A stretch of DNA of 64,000 nucleotides from Megalonaias nervosa (GCA_016617855.1 JAECUM010000840.1:124001-188000), one strand, 5' to 3'; shown: positions 18,700-30,999, numbered from the stretch's first letter. A program made the numbers and translations. Notes: a model not told the origin generated them from the sequence alone.

Positions 18700-21390
18700 G
18701 GTTTTTGACAGCATGATAGCAAGTGTGCCATATGCAAACTGAATGTCTTGTGCAATTGTTTGGGGTTTCGGTAAAAATAGAACCCAAACTTTTACTCACA
18801 TAATGGTGAAAGTGGACCGACACTAATGGCTTGTCTATAAATTCATAAATTTGTTAAATGTTGAATCTATAAAAGTATTAAAGTTTTTTTTTATTCAAAC
18901 AGTATAAAATTGACTCCACAATGCACATCTTACTATTTAATTTACTGACAGTATCAGGACAGGGCAAGTCATTGATCATCACCTAACCTGTCAAACAGAC
19001 TCATCACATGTAACAGTGGCAGAATAAAAATAAAATTTTTTAACATTATTTTATTTCAGAAAGCAAGATAAGTTTTCCAGGTTAGAAATCAGAATACACA
19101 AGTTTGTACCAAACTTCATAGTTCATGTACTTGCAAAGATAAAGAAAGGACATTTTAATTTGTTTACGTAGAAATGTCCCATTTTGATCTGTCTGGAATT
19201 TAATGTTTTCGGAAATGACAGAGGAAATTCATAATTAATAAACACATATTTTATGTCAAAACCATCTTTGTTATTACAGTAGCACATTAACATATTAGCA
19301 ATAAAAGTCTGAAATGCTTTTTTTCACAGCCTCTTTTAAAAAAAACACTAGCATCTGACAGTAGAATGTATACATAACCACTTTTTTTTATTATCCATTT
19401 TAAGAAGAGTTTTCTAAATGGTTTGCCAGTGAGAATTTAATTCAACACTTCATCATAAAGCAAAGAGGGATTGTAGCCAGTAAACTTAATAGGTGGAGTC
19501 AGAAAAAAAATCTGGTCCCGATATATGGTCTTCTCAGATGTTATCAGTCAACGAAACAAATTTTTAGATAGAATAATATCTGTAGGTATGAATGATTCAT
19601 AATACAGATAGCATTGAAAAAAAAACAGTTTCATTTTATTTAGAAATGAATTAAAAGAGATGTTAACACTAGAGGACACAAAATTTGCATATTGGGGTCT
19701 GAAATAGAAATTAAAAGTCCCAATATCAAGTCAGACAGTGCACAGATTTTTTTTCTGAATATTTATAGCATTAAAAAATAATCTCTACAATAAAACTAAC
19801 CATTCATTTCACTTTTGCATGGTCGAGTATCCATATATAATGTGAATACTTGTCTTTTTGCACAAAGTTTATTTAAGTAATCACACCTTCATTTGGATAA
19901 GAAGTCAATAGCAGATTCTCACTTTATCACTCTTATCAATGGTTGGTACATTATGTTTGATAAATTAAAGACAAAGAAACTGTAAAAAGAAGTTAGAAGA
20001 ACATTTAATTAAAACAAATAGTTTCATGAAAATTTAGTCATTTTTAAAGACTAAATTATTCCACCCACTAAATATCACAAGCATTCATGACAAAGCATTC
20101 CGTGATATGTGGATTCTGTAATTTTAGGGAAATATGTCAGTAAAAAATTCACATAGATAATTATGTGAAAATAATGCATATTCCATTTTTCATGTTGATA
20201 TGAGAATATATGATTTTTCCATTTTCAACAATGATTATGGTTTATGTTTGCATAATTGTTGATTAACACCTATCTTTTGCCCAGATAACCTAGTTCTCGT
20301 TTTTTTAAAACTCCTCTCAGCAATAATAATGTCCATGATATGTAAGTCTGAGACATATTTAAAGCAAAATGAAGATATTGATCCTTTGTTTTTAAAGGTT
20401 TAAATTAACTGGAAGTAATGTTGGACTGCTTCATTCTGAGCTGCCAGCTATTGAGTTCAGTCTGACTACAATCCCTCATAGCTTGTCCACCATCCCACAT
20501 TACCCTTGTTTTTACTACATTCATAATGCCATGTAAGTGTGTGTACTTTAACAGTGGGTCTATGAACAGTTTTGAAGTTATGAATTTGGGGCTGGAAGAG
20601 ATTGTGGGGAGAATGCTGGTTGTATGAATGACTTGTTCATTTCATGAATAAAAACTGATTTTATATATATAGTAACAAACAGTGTTACAGTAGCAACTCT
20701 GTACTCCACGCTGTTTTTATCCCACCTCTACAGTTTTGATGCATATGTGAATTTGCATTCACATGCTAATATGTGTCAAATATCAAGATGAACAGTATAA
20801 AGTCTATATGGGGCTCATGGTTTGGCAAAAGCATGGATATTATACACAAGAAAATAAATGAATTTTCATTTAAAATTTATATGTAGTCATAGCAGTAAGG
20901 TGCATCACACAAAATATTGTATGCAGGGGTTGTATGCAATAAAGTGCATGGGGACTTGTTGACTTGTCAAAACAGTAAGTTTTTTGTTTCATTTGCTTTG
21001 TTGCAGAATGAGACTTGCAAGGACAAGCCATCAGTGTTGCTTGTTTTCATTTACTGTAGTTGTTAGCATACCAACTAATTTAAAATTATTGTTGGTGGAT
21101 GATAAAACTAATTCTGAAAGGCCTATTTTTATTAATGTAGGGTTGAAATTCTTAACTTGGCGAATGCAATGTGTTAATTAATATAAGATAAATAATCATT
21201 AGTGTTTTGTAACAAGTAGCAAATATTTTTATTTAAATTTGAAATATTTAGTATTTTGTAAATAATATGCATATTCTATATGTATGATGTTTCCAGCCAC
21301 ATCAGCTTTGATTGGATTTCTAAATAAAATATTTGGCAGAAAACATTTTGTTTTACTGTTTGGATAATAGGGTGGTTTACACTTATTATA
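18700..21390. other. CHRAC1 intron 2, central part, no gene seen
   Basis: AT-rich DNA. I see no convincing exons, SINEs or tandem arrays. Short poly(A)/poly(T) runs only. Confidence 0.45.
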
Positions 21391-21403
21391 ATAAATAGGC
21401 TAC

Positions 21404-21735
21404 AAGACTGCTCCAGTGGCCTAGTGGTTAGAGCATCCACCTTGGATGCGGGAGGTTGAGAGTTCGAACCCCAGCCAAGTCATACCAAAGACTTACAAAA
21501 ATGGTACAAACAGCTGCCTTGCTAGGCGCTCAGCATTATAAGGTTAGTGTTAGGACTGGTCGGTCTGGTGTTAAGATAATGTGACTGGGTGGAATGTTAT
21601 GCTACATGTCTGCGGCATGATGCCCCGGTGCTAAACATCACTCTGAACTGCCACACTGCAGACATTATAGCGATATGACTGAAAAATTGATAAACTACCT
21701 TAAAATCCAAATCACACACACACACACACACACAG
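21404..21735 (+). mobile_element. tRNA-derived SINE, family A, complete with 9-bp duplication
   Basis: The head is tRNA-like, with box A 'GTGGCCTAGTGGTTAGAG' and box B 'GAGTTCGAACCCC'. It is followed by a body with 'AAAATGGTAC', 'GCGCTCAGCATTA', 'GTTAGTGTTAGGACTGGTC', 'CTACATGTCTGCGGCATGATGCCC' in pieces, and 'CACACTGCAGACAT'. The tail is ACTGAAAAATT then (CA)n. ATAGGCTAC is repeated at 21,395-21,403 and 21,736-21,744. Four further copies of the same ~320-bp family occur at 52,065, 56,669, 59,704 and 60,130. Confidence 0.85.
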
Positions 21736-21909
21736 ATAGGCTACGTTTAGATAAAGTAAGAATGTCAGAGATACAGTAATCATTATCAAGTTACTGTACT
21801 GATAATCTATTGTTATCTACTCACTAGGAGAGGTAGACCAGTGAGCAAAAGGATATATTCATCTAGATTCATATCCTTGACTAATCTCTAATTTACTTCA
21901 CAATTTCAG

Positions 21910-21989
21910 ATATTGTGCCCAAGAAGATTACAGCAAGGGAATTTTTTGAAATGTTGAAACAGAATGAAGATGAGGATGAAGAAACATGA
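21910..21989 (+). CDS. CHRAC1: CHRAC1, exon 3 (terminal)
   Basis: After TTTCAG (ending at 21,909) the exon completes the split codon and reads 'DIVPKKITAREFFEMLKQ', then an acidic tail 'NEDEDEET' and TGA at 21,987-21,989. 'DI(V/L)PKKI' and the acidic C-terminus are standard for CHRAC1. Intron 2 is 6.3 kb and carries a SINE and, on the other strand, the small nested exons. Confidence 0.9.
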
Positions 21990-22345
21990 TAGTACTTTGT
22001 TCATTAACCATTTTAATTACTGATAAATTACTGTACCTACAGTATCTTTATTCAATTGAAATGATAATTTCTGAATGAACAGATGTGACCCAGTTGATGA
22101 TTTCCAGAAAAAAGCTAGTGCCAGAATTTGGTAGGCCTTTGTTGATGTTCAACATTGTGGTCACTTTAATGACTGTTTGCATGTCTGCCTGTATGGATGT
22201 CCAGCCACACCCAAGATTAATGTTCATGTTAAAGTTGTTTTTTAAAAAAAATAATAATTCCAGTTTTTATGAATTGACCGTGTTTTATAGAATTTGATTG
22301 GATGTAACAGGTCACGTAATACTGATCTGGAATTTTTTACACATC

Positions 22346-22351
22346 AATAAA
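22346..22351 (+). terminator. CHRAC1 polyadenylation signal (candidate)
   Basis: AATAAA lies about 360 nt after the CHRAC1 stop, with no earlier canonical hexamer noticed after the stop codon. Confidence 0.5.
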
Positions 22352-23042
22352 TTCTGTGGACTACTTTTGGTTCCCTTGTTTCCAGGTCATTTTATGTGAA
22401 GTTTTATCTATAGTAATACCTTACACCATAATAATAACGACAGGCCCCCACCCACACACCCCTGTGATTTCCGATCAAAATTTACAAATCCCAGATTAAA
22501 GTCATCCATTATAAGTTACAACAATGTAATTACCCAGACCTTCCTGCACTCCAGCACTCACCCCTTTTGCCAATATTGCATTTTGCTTCAACAACACGTT
22601 CCATCAGCTGTTCTTAATGTTCAGGGTAATTTGATGAGTAAGGGATCTCACTAACAATGGACATGAGTTTGCTTTTGAAAGGTTGAAATGCACAGAAAGC
22701 ATCAACAACGAATGCTATCACAACATGTGCCTTACGCAAGAGTAATGTTAAAAACCTGCAGCAGCGACCATTTTATTTTAAATTAAACAGTAGCTACCAT
22801 TTTCTTTTAAATTAAAAAAATGATCATAACAGACTGATTAGATAACTGGCATGACCCGCTATGACACTCTGCCCTATATTACTAAGTAAATATCAACCAC
22901 TCTTGGCTAACAAAGATGGGGCTATGTATTCTATCGCAGTGAAGAGTCTAATGAAAGAAAATTTCGAGCTACTCAGAAATAAATGCTTTGTTTTGAAATC
23001 TGCTGATATGATGACAGAAAGAAAGCAGATTGGAATTATAAG

Positions 23043-23197
23043 GATTAAATGATCATGGTTGGGTATTTAGTGTTGTGTAAATTGTTACCTAGTCACTCAC
23101 AAAGTTAACATAAAATCCTTTGGACTTTATTTACTTTGTGAGTGATTAGGTAAAATTTACACATCGATAAATACCCAGCTCATATCATTTAATGCTA
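23043..23197. repeat. Long foldback (MITE-like) hairpin, ~65-bp arms
   Basis: The left arm runs from 'ATTAAATGAT' through 'GGGTATTTA', 'GTGTAAATTGTTACCTA' and 'TCACTCACAAAGT'. Its near-perfect reverse complement runs from 'ACTTTGTGAGTGATTAGGTA' through 'TAAATACCCAG' to 'ATCATTTAATGC'. The loop is about 25 bases. The structure would fold into a long hairpin. I could not define a duplication. Confidence 0.7.
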
Positions 23198-23739
23198 TAT
23201 TTAATCGCAGTCTTAAGTGTTTTACTGTCATTGTAAATAAAATGCATGCTGTTCAAAAATGGATTTTCATTGTTTTTATTTCATTAGTACTATGGCTTCT
23301 GTTGGTCCAATGAGACACAACATAAAGCAATTCTTTGAAGAGTTAATATTTCCTATGTAGCAGTGCAGTTGTTTTTTTCATGAGATACTAATGTAAAAAA
23401 AAAAAGATCTATATCTTTTTATGTCAAATGAAGGCTGTTTGTATAAGACTGGCATGTATAGCTCTTTAAATACTTACAGTCCTGGTAAATGGTGGTGAAC
23501 ATGTTGTCTTGATACATATAAATCCAGTGAAAACTAGTAAATAGCTACTGGGCAAATATTTCACAGACGGTTTTGTTTTGGTCTTTCTTGCCATATCTTT
23601 TTTCATACTGATATTGTAGTGTCCGCATGAGTATAAATATTTTTGGGCACAAGAGGAAGATGGGGAAAATTTTAGTCCAGAATCACTCTATTTTTGGTTT
23701 ATATATTTAATTTTGTTGGTCACCTGACCAAATAATGTA

Positions 23740-24340
23740 TGGTCCTTTGTCCAGTGTGCATAGCCAGTCATCCACTCACAGAAGTTATTTAAATCTCGAT
23801 CAAAATCCACTGAAGAGAATTTGATCAGATTTGACAAATGAGGCATATCAACCATTGAATATGACCATCATGACCCAAAATAGAAAACGTATGAGAAACA
23901 TTTTCAGAAAACATGCTCAACAGAATGTGACCAAATTTGACCAAAAAAATCCAGGCATGAAGATCTTTCACGTTGTTCAGATGATGCTGATGTGCCAAAA
24001 TAATATGGCAGCTGTTACTAAGAATAGACAAGCTTTTAAATTTCATTTTGTCACAGACCACTGAACAGAATTTTACCAAATTTTACAGCATCCTTTCATA
24101 GTTGGTTTTGAGTTTTACAAATAATGTTGATCTGCACTACTAGAAATAAAAACAAAGTCATCAAATGACTTTTCAGAAACTGCTAATCAGAATTGGACAA
24201 AATTTGACAAAAGATGCTCAACAGATATTTGACAACTCAGACAGGATGCATCCTGACATACAGGCTTTTCATTATTTTGCAAATGATGTTCATGTGCCAT
24301 TTGAAGTAGAGGTCAATTGCTTGTGAAACCTGCCTGAAAA
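23740..24340. repeat. Degenerate monomer stretch
   Basis: Recurrent 'CAGA(A)TTTGA(C)CAAATTTGAC' and 'GATGCTGATGTGCCA(A)' phrases are spaced roughly 130-150 bp. They are too diverged to set a unit. Opposing ORFs here (23,825-24,079) are artefacts. Confidence 0.4.
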
Positions 24341-24360
24341 TTAGATCTTAAATTCATGAA

Positions 24361-24545
24361 GGGAATCATGGTGGCTCAGTGGTTAACCTGCAGAACTCAA
24401 AGTCAAAAGGGTGCAGGTTCAGATCCTATCACAGGAACAGCTCAGATCGGCTAACATGGTGTGTCCTTTGGCATGGCACTTAATATTTGCATCAGTACAG
24501 AATAAACTATTTGTATTGCTGTGAAGTAAAACACCAAACTAAACC
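24361..24545 (+). mobile_element. tRNA-derived SINE, family C
   Basis: The head has box A 'GTGGCTCAGTGGTTAA' and box B 'GCAGGTTCAGATCC'. The body contains 'CGGCTAACATGGTG' and a tail 'CTGTGAAGTAAAACACC' followed by (AAACCAAGC)-like A-rich repeats. It is distinct from families A and B. No clear duplication was found. Confidence 0.6.
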
Positions 24546-24764
24546 AAGCCAAACCTTAATATTTGTGATTTATTGAACTTTCATTGCATGATTAACCACT
24601 AAGAACAATTGTTAGGCGCAAGAAATACCATGAGCATGTTTGTGTGCAAATGTGAATGACATGATTAGATTTTGAAGGTTTTGCAGCATTTTGTTTTAGT
24701 ACCTCATCTGGTCCAGTGAGCTTATGGTATGGCCAACTGCATTGATTGTGTGTCTGTCATCCAT

Positions 24765-25005
24765 GAAGGTAGCCCCAGGTGGCCAAGTGATTTCAGCTAC
24801 ATTACTGCACAAATCATTCACATCTCACCTGTATCCACATGGGCTTTAAGTTTCAGCTTAACTAATGTGGGTATTAGAAGGCTTACCAGTAGCTTCCCGT
24901 GGGTCAGTGGTTCTTGGTGGTTTTCCTGGGTTCCTCCTCTGCCAAATATACTGGTGTCCTTGTATAGCCTATCATCTTCTGAAAAATGGTGTTAAACCAA
25001 AAAAA
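24765..25005 (+). mobile_element. SINE family B, diverged copy
   Basis: It matches the 7,971 copy through 'CCCCAGGTGGCCAAGTG', 'GGCTTACCAGTAGCTTCCCG', 'GGGTCAGTGGTTCTT', 'TGTATAGCCTATC' and 'GAAAAATGGTGTTAAACC'. Box B is degraded. Confidence 0.65.
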
Positions 25006-25144
25006 GAAACCGAACCTTTCATCTATCAACATCTACATGTTACTACTCATTATTTCTGATCAGATTTCAATAAAAAGATTTCAATAAAATAGGAAAATTG
25101 CACATATGTTATTAAAATGTTAGAAGAGTTTGATAGTGAACAAG

Positions 25145-25305
25145 AGCTCTATCCGAGTGGGTTTGAGTCTCGGCTAGGCCAGTGTTGTTAAGTGAGGAAG
25201 TTTGCCAGTATCTTCCTGTGGGTTGTGGTTCTACGTCTAGCAGATATACTGGCCGTCATGTATAACCTATCCTGTGCTGAAAAAATGGTGTTAAACCATA
25301 AAAAC
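25145..25305 (+). mobile_element. SINE family B, 5'-truncated copy
   Basis: It starts inside the tRNA-like head ('GGGTTTGAGTCTCGGCTA', box B). It continues with 'TTGCCAGTATCTTCCTG', 'GGCCGTCATGTATAACC' and 'GAAAAAATGGTGTTAAACC'. Same strand as the copy at 24,765. Confidence 0.65.
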
Positions 25306-25849
25306 AAAGCAAGCAAGATCTTGGATAAGTTAGATAATGGGCAAGATCTCTGCATACTAATATGATCATCTTGCATATGATTGCCTGAGCTTCTTTCCAC
25401 TCTTGAGGCCATATATCTGATCCAGTTTTGATCAAATTTGGAATATTCATCTGTATTACCGTCTTGGATAAATGCAATAATGTTGAGATACACATTTTTT
25501 ATGGGGTAATCATGCATCTAATTGGATGAGCATTGTTACCAACCTGGAATACATATTTCTGAGCTAATTTTAATCAAACTTGAAACATGAGATTATAGAA
25601 TAACCAGGATGGATTTGATAATTAGTGAAATCCATGCATATTAATGACGTGATATTGCTTGGAATATATCCTTATATCATCAAGATATGTAATGTGATTT
25701 ATTAGGAGCAAATGTTATGCATATTAATGAGGTTAATTTGTATCTGATTGGCTGAGTTCGTTAACACTCAGGAAGTAATTTTTGTTGGAACTAATTGTGA
25801 TCATGCTTCAGTATGCTTATATGATCAGAATCTTGCACAAGTTCAGTAA

Positions 25850-26337
25850 TTCATGGCGTCCATGTATATCAGTGAGGTGATCTTGTATGGCATCCATGTA
25901 TATCACTGAGGTCATCTTGCATGGCATCCATGCATATCAGTGACGTCATCTTGCATGGCATCCATGTGTATCACTGAGGTGATCTTGCATGGCATCCATG
26001 TATATCATTGAAGTGATCTTGCATGGCATCCATGTATATCAGTGAGGTCATCTTGCATGGCATCCATGTATATCAGTGATGTCATCTTGCATGGCATCCA
26101 TGTATATCAGTGATGTCATCTTGCATGGCATCAATGTATATCAGTGATGTCATCTTGCATGGCATCCATGTATATCAGTGAAGTGAACTTGCATGGCATC
26201 AATGTATATCAGTGAAGTGATCTTGCATGGCATCAATGTATATCAGTGATGTAATCTTGCATGGCATCCATGTATATCAGTGATGTCATCTTGCATGGCA
26301 TCCATGTATATCAGTGATGTCATCTTACATGTATTTG
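25850..26337. repeat. 34-bp satellite, about 14 copies
   Basis: The unit reads ATGGCATCCATGTATATC then AGTGATGTCATCTTGC. Variation is mainly at the (A/G)TG(A/T)GTCA core. One unit near 25,940 carries a perfect TGACGTCA. Confidence 0.9.
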
Positions 26338-26499
26338 GCAGAGCTTGTTACCACTATTGAGATCATTTCTGATTTAGTTTTGACCAAACTTGGTAAATAG
26401 GCTTAAATCACCAAGATCTTGGGTGAGTGTAATTATGAGCAAGAGCTATCCATAATAATGTTTTGCATCATATTTGTTTTATCTGGGCATGCCAATACA

Positions 26500-26718
26500 C
26501 TATAGTTCGATCAAGACAGCATCATGAATTTTATACTATCTGTAAGTCAGTAAATGTGCAGGTCAGCATCGTTAAATGTAGCTAAAAGTACGTAGTTCGT
26601 TTAAATACTTCGTGTGAAATAAATTTGGTACTTTTAGCTACATTTAGTGATGCTTATCTGCAAATTTACTGAGTTACAGATGGGATAAAATTTGGATGCA
26701 GTGTGAAAGGAACTATAG
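26500..26718. mobile_element. Foldback MITE, 219 bp, ~95-bp arms
   Basis: The ends CTATAGTTC and GAACTATAG are exact inverted repeats. The arms stay complementary through 'TTTTAT..(A/C)..ATCTGTAA.TCAGTAAAT', 'GTGCAG' and 'AAATGTAGCTAAAAGTAC' to a ~30-base centre. It is inserted in the R3 array. The flanks allow a TA duplication at most, which would fit a mariner- or piggyBac-derived MITE, but this is not proven. Confidence 0.75.
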
Positions 26719-27884
26719 AAGCCATATTTCTGATTAGAATTTTATCAAGTCTACATTATGATATGCAGTTAACTGAATTACCTAACCTTGAAGATGAGAG
26801 GTGTCATATTTTGTCAAAGTCTGTAGGCTTGCACAAAAACCTAACGTGTTTATTAATTTATTGATTACAAAGGTAATTAGGTTTCTTTTTCACCATTACC
26901 TGTGAATTGGATCCTGCTGGTCATCAATATTGGCTTTTAGTCTTTTCAAGATGTTGGATTGAGTTTGACTATGAGCAAGATCAGTGCATATTAATGGGAT
27001 GATCTTATATCTGATTGGGTCAACTTGATGTCACTTGAGACTGAATTGCTATTGGATATTGCGCTATCTTGGTAAATATGTTTAAATTATCATTGTTGTA
27101 GAAAGATTCTGTGCTCATTAGAGAGATGCCTTGAGTCTGATTTACTGAGCTTGTTACTGTACTAGAACTCGAGTATATTTCTTGTCCAATTTCTATAAAA
27201 CTAAGTTACATGTTTACATCAAGATCTTGGATGACATTGATTATGAGCAAGAGAATTTGTACGTATAGTTTGCTTTTATCTTAGAATTTCTTTATGAAAT
27301 GTTAAATTGTTTATTTACACTAAGGGGGGTGAGAACAGGACTCATTTTTTTTAAATGGAACTTCCTGACTTTTTATACGAAAAACCTTGCTTACATGTCG
27401 AAGTAAATACCATATGAGGTACGTCATTTGTAAGTCATTCATTAATGAATATGTGGTTAGGGGGTAATGCTATTGAGAGGATTCTCATTATTCGTATCAT
27501 TAACAGTCTTGGGCAGAAGACAAAATTCTTGCAAATTATGAAAGCTCCAATCACTAGGATTGCAAATAATCAAAAGTTCATCAGATTGAGAGTTTCACTT
27601 TTAGAAAGTGTGATATTTTAAGAGAAATATATATGTTCAGCGATTACACATACATTATAGAATGGAATAGGTGTGATATAGGGAGAGAATTACTTTCATC
27701 CAATGACCATACAAAATTTGTATTAAGTAAAACCAGTGTGTATGACAAGAAAATATTTCATTCAATGACTACTAATATTAGTAATAGCAATGGTATATGA
27801 AGAGAGAATAGATTCATTTAATGACCACACAAATTAATGAGAAAGAAGTAATATGTGGTTAGAAAATGTCAACAATGATAAAAC

Positions 27885-28010
27885 AAGTTGCATAACTGCA
27901 ATGTATCCCAACATCAAGGCAAACTCCTTTCCTGGGAGTTGTAAACAAATGAAAATGGATCCTAGATGAAATCTAAAAGTAAAGAAATTAATTACAGAAG
28001 TAAATGAAAT
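27885..28010 (+). mobile_element. Short Gypsy-related fragment in plus orientation
   Basis: It shares 'AATGTATCCC', 'TCAAGGCAAA', 'CTGGGAGTTG', 'AAACAAAT' and 'GGATCCTAGATGAAAT' with the reverse complement of 30,750-30,895. The two form an inverted pair around about 2.8 kb. The shared part runs into the start of the RNase H coding sequence of the larger fragment. Confidence 0.5.
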
Positions 28011-29210
28011 TTAAAATTATAGTAGACGCCCATGTCTTGCTATATTGATTCTTAAACCTGCTGTAGATGCTCAAGCAATTAGGGTTTCAAATGCTCTGTA
28101 GTCTTGTTGCTTGTGCACTGGAAACCGATTCAGACTTTTCCAGGCCTTAAATGTTTAGTCTGAATTTGGCTGAAAAACCATTGAAAGTTGAAGACTTTTG
28201 GAAAAGTGTTGGATATTGGAGAACTTGGAAAATTATCTTGAGACTAAAGATCTATGTAATAATTCTTTTACAGCTAAACAGATACAGTAGGTGAAATTAA
28301 CATCAGGAGAAAATACTCTGTGGAAATTTATCCAGAATCTGTTCTTGAAACCATGTTGTATTGAGTATATATGTAAGCACCTGCAGTTGATTGGCAAATA
28401 AACTATGCCATATTTTGTTGTAATGGTACTGTAATTAAATTGTTTCATTAATATAAATCATGAAAGTAATCAAAGCTTTCTCAGAATCTGATTTGAACAA
28501 TTGTGAATATTGTCAAATCATTTATATGCCATAATATTAATAACTGCAATTTAAGTATGTGTGACTTCAACAAGGCACTACAAGATCAGTAGAAACTTTT
28601 TAAAAGCATGAAAGAAAGTACTGTATATTGACTTGCAAAAATGAGTTGGCAAATCTGCTTTCAATTTTTGGGATGAAAATGAAGCAAGAAAAGGAAGAAA
28701 AAAGGTTAAAGTTCCATTTGATTGGTGATATCGGAGTACAAGTACCTTAAGTGTGTGTTAATTCATCTTGATAACAATTCAGATATACAGTCTCAAGCTA
28801 CAAGTATTTAGGTACCGTACAAATGCCAAGAGTTTTGTCTATAGAACCCATGATATATCTGACCTTTATTCCTTAGGGTCAACTCATAAGGCATTTAATT
28901 TTACTAATTAACATATTTATTCTGAATCAGTTGGCTTTTGCGCATATGCTGTTCGGTATATTTTTCATTCCTTTGTTTAATTTAATGATGGTACTTCGCA
29001 TGTTTATATATACAGTACAGTGTAATGTTGGGTGTTAACTCATTCTTTGATCAGAATGGAGATGTTATTTTACTTGTAGAGAAAACTACACAGCATTCCC
29101 AGTGATCATTCTTTGGATTCAAACTAACTGTTGACAATTTTATTGTTGTGTTCATTTTTATTTTAGTACTGTTATAGTGGTTAAACAAATGTAAATTTAT
29201 GTGTATAATG
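28010..29210. other. No gene seen
   Basis: AT-rich DNA without a supportable ORF, tandem array or recognised element. Confidence 0.4.
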
Positions 29211-29470
29211 TTTAAATTTTACATTCTATTTACTGAAAAAATATCTGCTTTATAGTGGGATATTATAAATGGGTAAGAATTCAATCCTGATATTATTAAA
29301 ATAATGAGCATGCACTTTTCAGTTTCCTTTCTATCAGTTTGAAAGTGAGGGATTCCCGAATTTATGCCAGGGACTCTCAGATGCGGGCTGTGGACTCTTA
29401 AGTTAGTGATGAAGAATCCATGACTCCTCATCCTGAAGTTGGTTGAGAGTCTGCATAATACCTTTTCTCA

Positions 29471-29690
29471 TCAACTACCATGCACTCTTTTTATACTGTG
29501 TTCACCATAGTGACATTCATACTCCTGTAGATCTTTAAAAGTGGTTGTCATGTAATTGCAGAGTCTACACAAAAAGGGCACCTGTTGATGATCTTGGATG
29601 TGCTCTTTCAGGTAGTGGACTATAATTCTGACTCTTTCACTCCTTTGATTGCCAATCATGCAGGCATACAGTCAACCCCTTTTCAGATGT
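29471..29690 (-). pseudogene. C2H2-like zinc-finger coding remnant, probably from a mobile element
   Basis: The open segment contains 'VPFLCRLCNYMTTTFKDLQ' followed by a His-x3-His-type end ('CHYGEH'), preceded by 'VRIIVHYLKEHIQDHQQ'. Upstream, beyond a TGA near 29,680, the same frame continues with 'WVSSSEMANQLNIHLKRG'. The layout resembles proteins of repetitive elements in molluscs, but I cannot name one. It lies downstream, on the same strand, of the Gypsy RNase H remnant. Confidence 0.35.
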
Positions 29691-30003
29691 ATGTTCAGTT
29701 GATTGGCCATTTCTGAACTAGAAACCCATTTGCTTAGCTCTGGTTACTAAAAGATCCAATCAGGAACAAAAAACAACAACAAAAATTTAAAAATTATCAT
29801 CATAATAAAATGGTGGTGGAATGGGGGAAGAGTGTGAAGTGCAAATGATAATATCATGTCACACCAAATGAAAGAAAGTGATAAAACTTACTTCTGCTTT
29901 GTGAAATAAATTTTTGTTTAAAAAACTTATGCATTTCTTTTCTGATACTGTTTAGTTATTTTCTTTGCCTATCTTGGAGGATCATCACCTCGGTAGGGTT
30001 TCA

Positions 30004-30775
30004 TCATGCTGTTGATGAGTCTTTTTTCTGTGCTGATTCTTCAGGAATATACAATTCAAATGATTTAACTTTTTTACAACAGGAAAATGAACCTCCTATG
30101 TCAACTGTAACATTGGACAGGTTCCTGATTGGTGTGCTGAAGGAGGGATTTGGTCCTGCCATCTGAGCTACCATGCCCTCAAACTCCCTAACCAGTCTGT
30201 CCTCTACAGACAGGGCCATAGTTAAGTTATCTCTCCTGGTACTTCCAGACTGGAAGCTCCCCGAATCTTGCTGACATAGCCACACCACCTGGATAACCCT
30301 ATGATCGGTCCACTGACTCAAGTCTTTGGAAACAATCTCATGAGGTTGGATACAAACTCTATTTTCTTCATATCTGTCTTCTGATAAATGCATTCCCCAC
30401 TTCTCTAAGCTTGACATGTCCATTGCTTTTCTGTAATGCTTTTCGCAAGGCTCATACTTCAAGGCTCCATCAGGTCCACTTTCTGTATATTTGCAGTTCC
30501 AGGGGGTTAAACAGTTTGACATTAGAACTGTATTTCCATGTTTCTTTTCTTGTCTGTATTCAGTAGTTTAGTTGTATGCTGACAAAATTTCCAACCATCT
30601 TGCTATTCTCCATTTTGGTTCCCTGAAACTAAATATCCAGAATAGCACTTGGCGATCAGTCCCGACTCTAAACTTTTACCAGACAAATACTATATAATAC
30701 CTCACAAAAAATCTCATAGCTAACAATTCTTTATCTGTCACAGTAATTTCTTTCAGCTTTATATTTCATCTAGGA
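30004..30775 (-). mobile_element. Decayed Ty3/Gypsy pol fragment (RNase H region) with a 172-codon open tail
   Basis: On the minus strand the frame reads 'VTDKELLA', then 'TDRQVLFWIFSFREPKWRIA', then 'RWLEILSAYN', stop, 'TTEYRQEKKHGN'. These are the classic Ty3/Gypsy RNase H motifs. In-frame stops are seen at about 30,680 (after 'VW') and about 30,570 (after 'AYN'). From 30,522 the frame is open for 172 codons through 'LTPWNC', which is the usual linker after RNase H, into an unrecognised C-terminal part. Reverse transcriptase, integrase and LTRs were not found. Confidence 0.75.
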
Positions 30776-30999
30776 TCCAGTTTCATGAATTTGAAATATT
30801 TGTTTTCAACATTTAGTTCCTGTCCTCTGAGATTTGTTTGCAACTCCCAGTTGTATAAATGCATAGGACTTTGCCTTGACATCGGGATACATTTGGGTTA
30901 TACAGCTTTGTTTGGCTGATCATTGGTGATGTTTTCTCACACATATCACCTCTTTCTTGTTAATTTGTGTGATCATTGTGCTATGATTCTATGTTCGTA

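Larger units (their letters stand above)
25340..27265. repeat. Degenerate ~140-225-bp monomers (family R3), forward array
   Basis: Recurring phrases are '(C)TGATTGGCTGAGCTTGTTAC', 'TGATCAAATTTGG(A)A', 'ATCTTGGAT' and 'GAGCAAGA..TGCATATTAATGAGG'. They are interrupted by the 34-bp satellite and the 26,500 foldback element. The same family lies in reverse at 55,690-56,520. Confidence 0.5.

Noticed and set aside
21415..21480. tRNA gene
   Set aside because: Boxes A and B are present, but the head is part of a 320-bp SINE with target duplications. The same applies at 7,975, 24,365, 52,330-52,394, 56,672 and 59,706.
22861..23052. 63-codon plus-strand ORF after CHRAC1
   Set aside because: No family resemblance and no splice signals, and its end runs into a foldback element. 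Length is within chance for AT-rich DNA.
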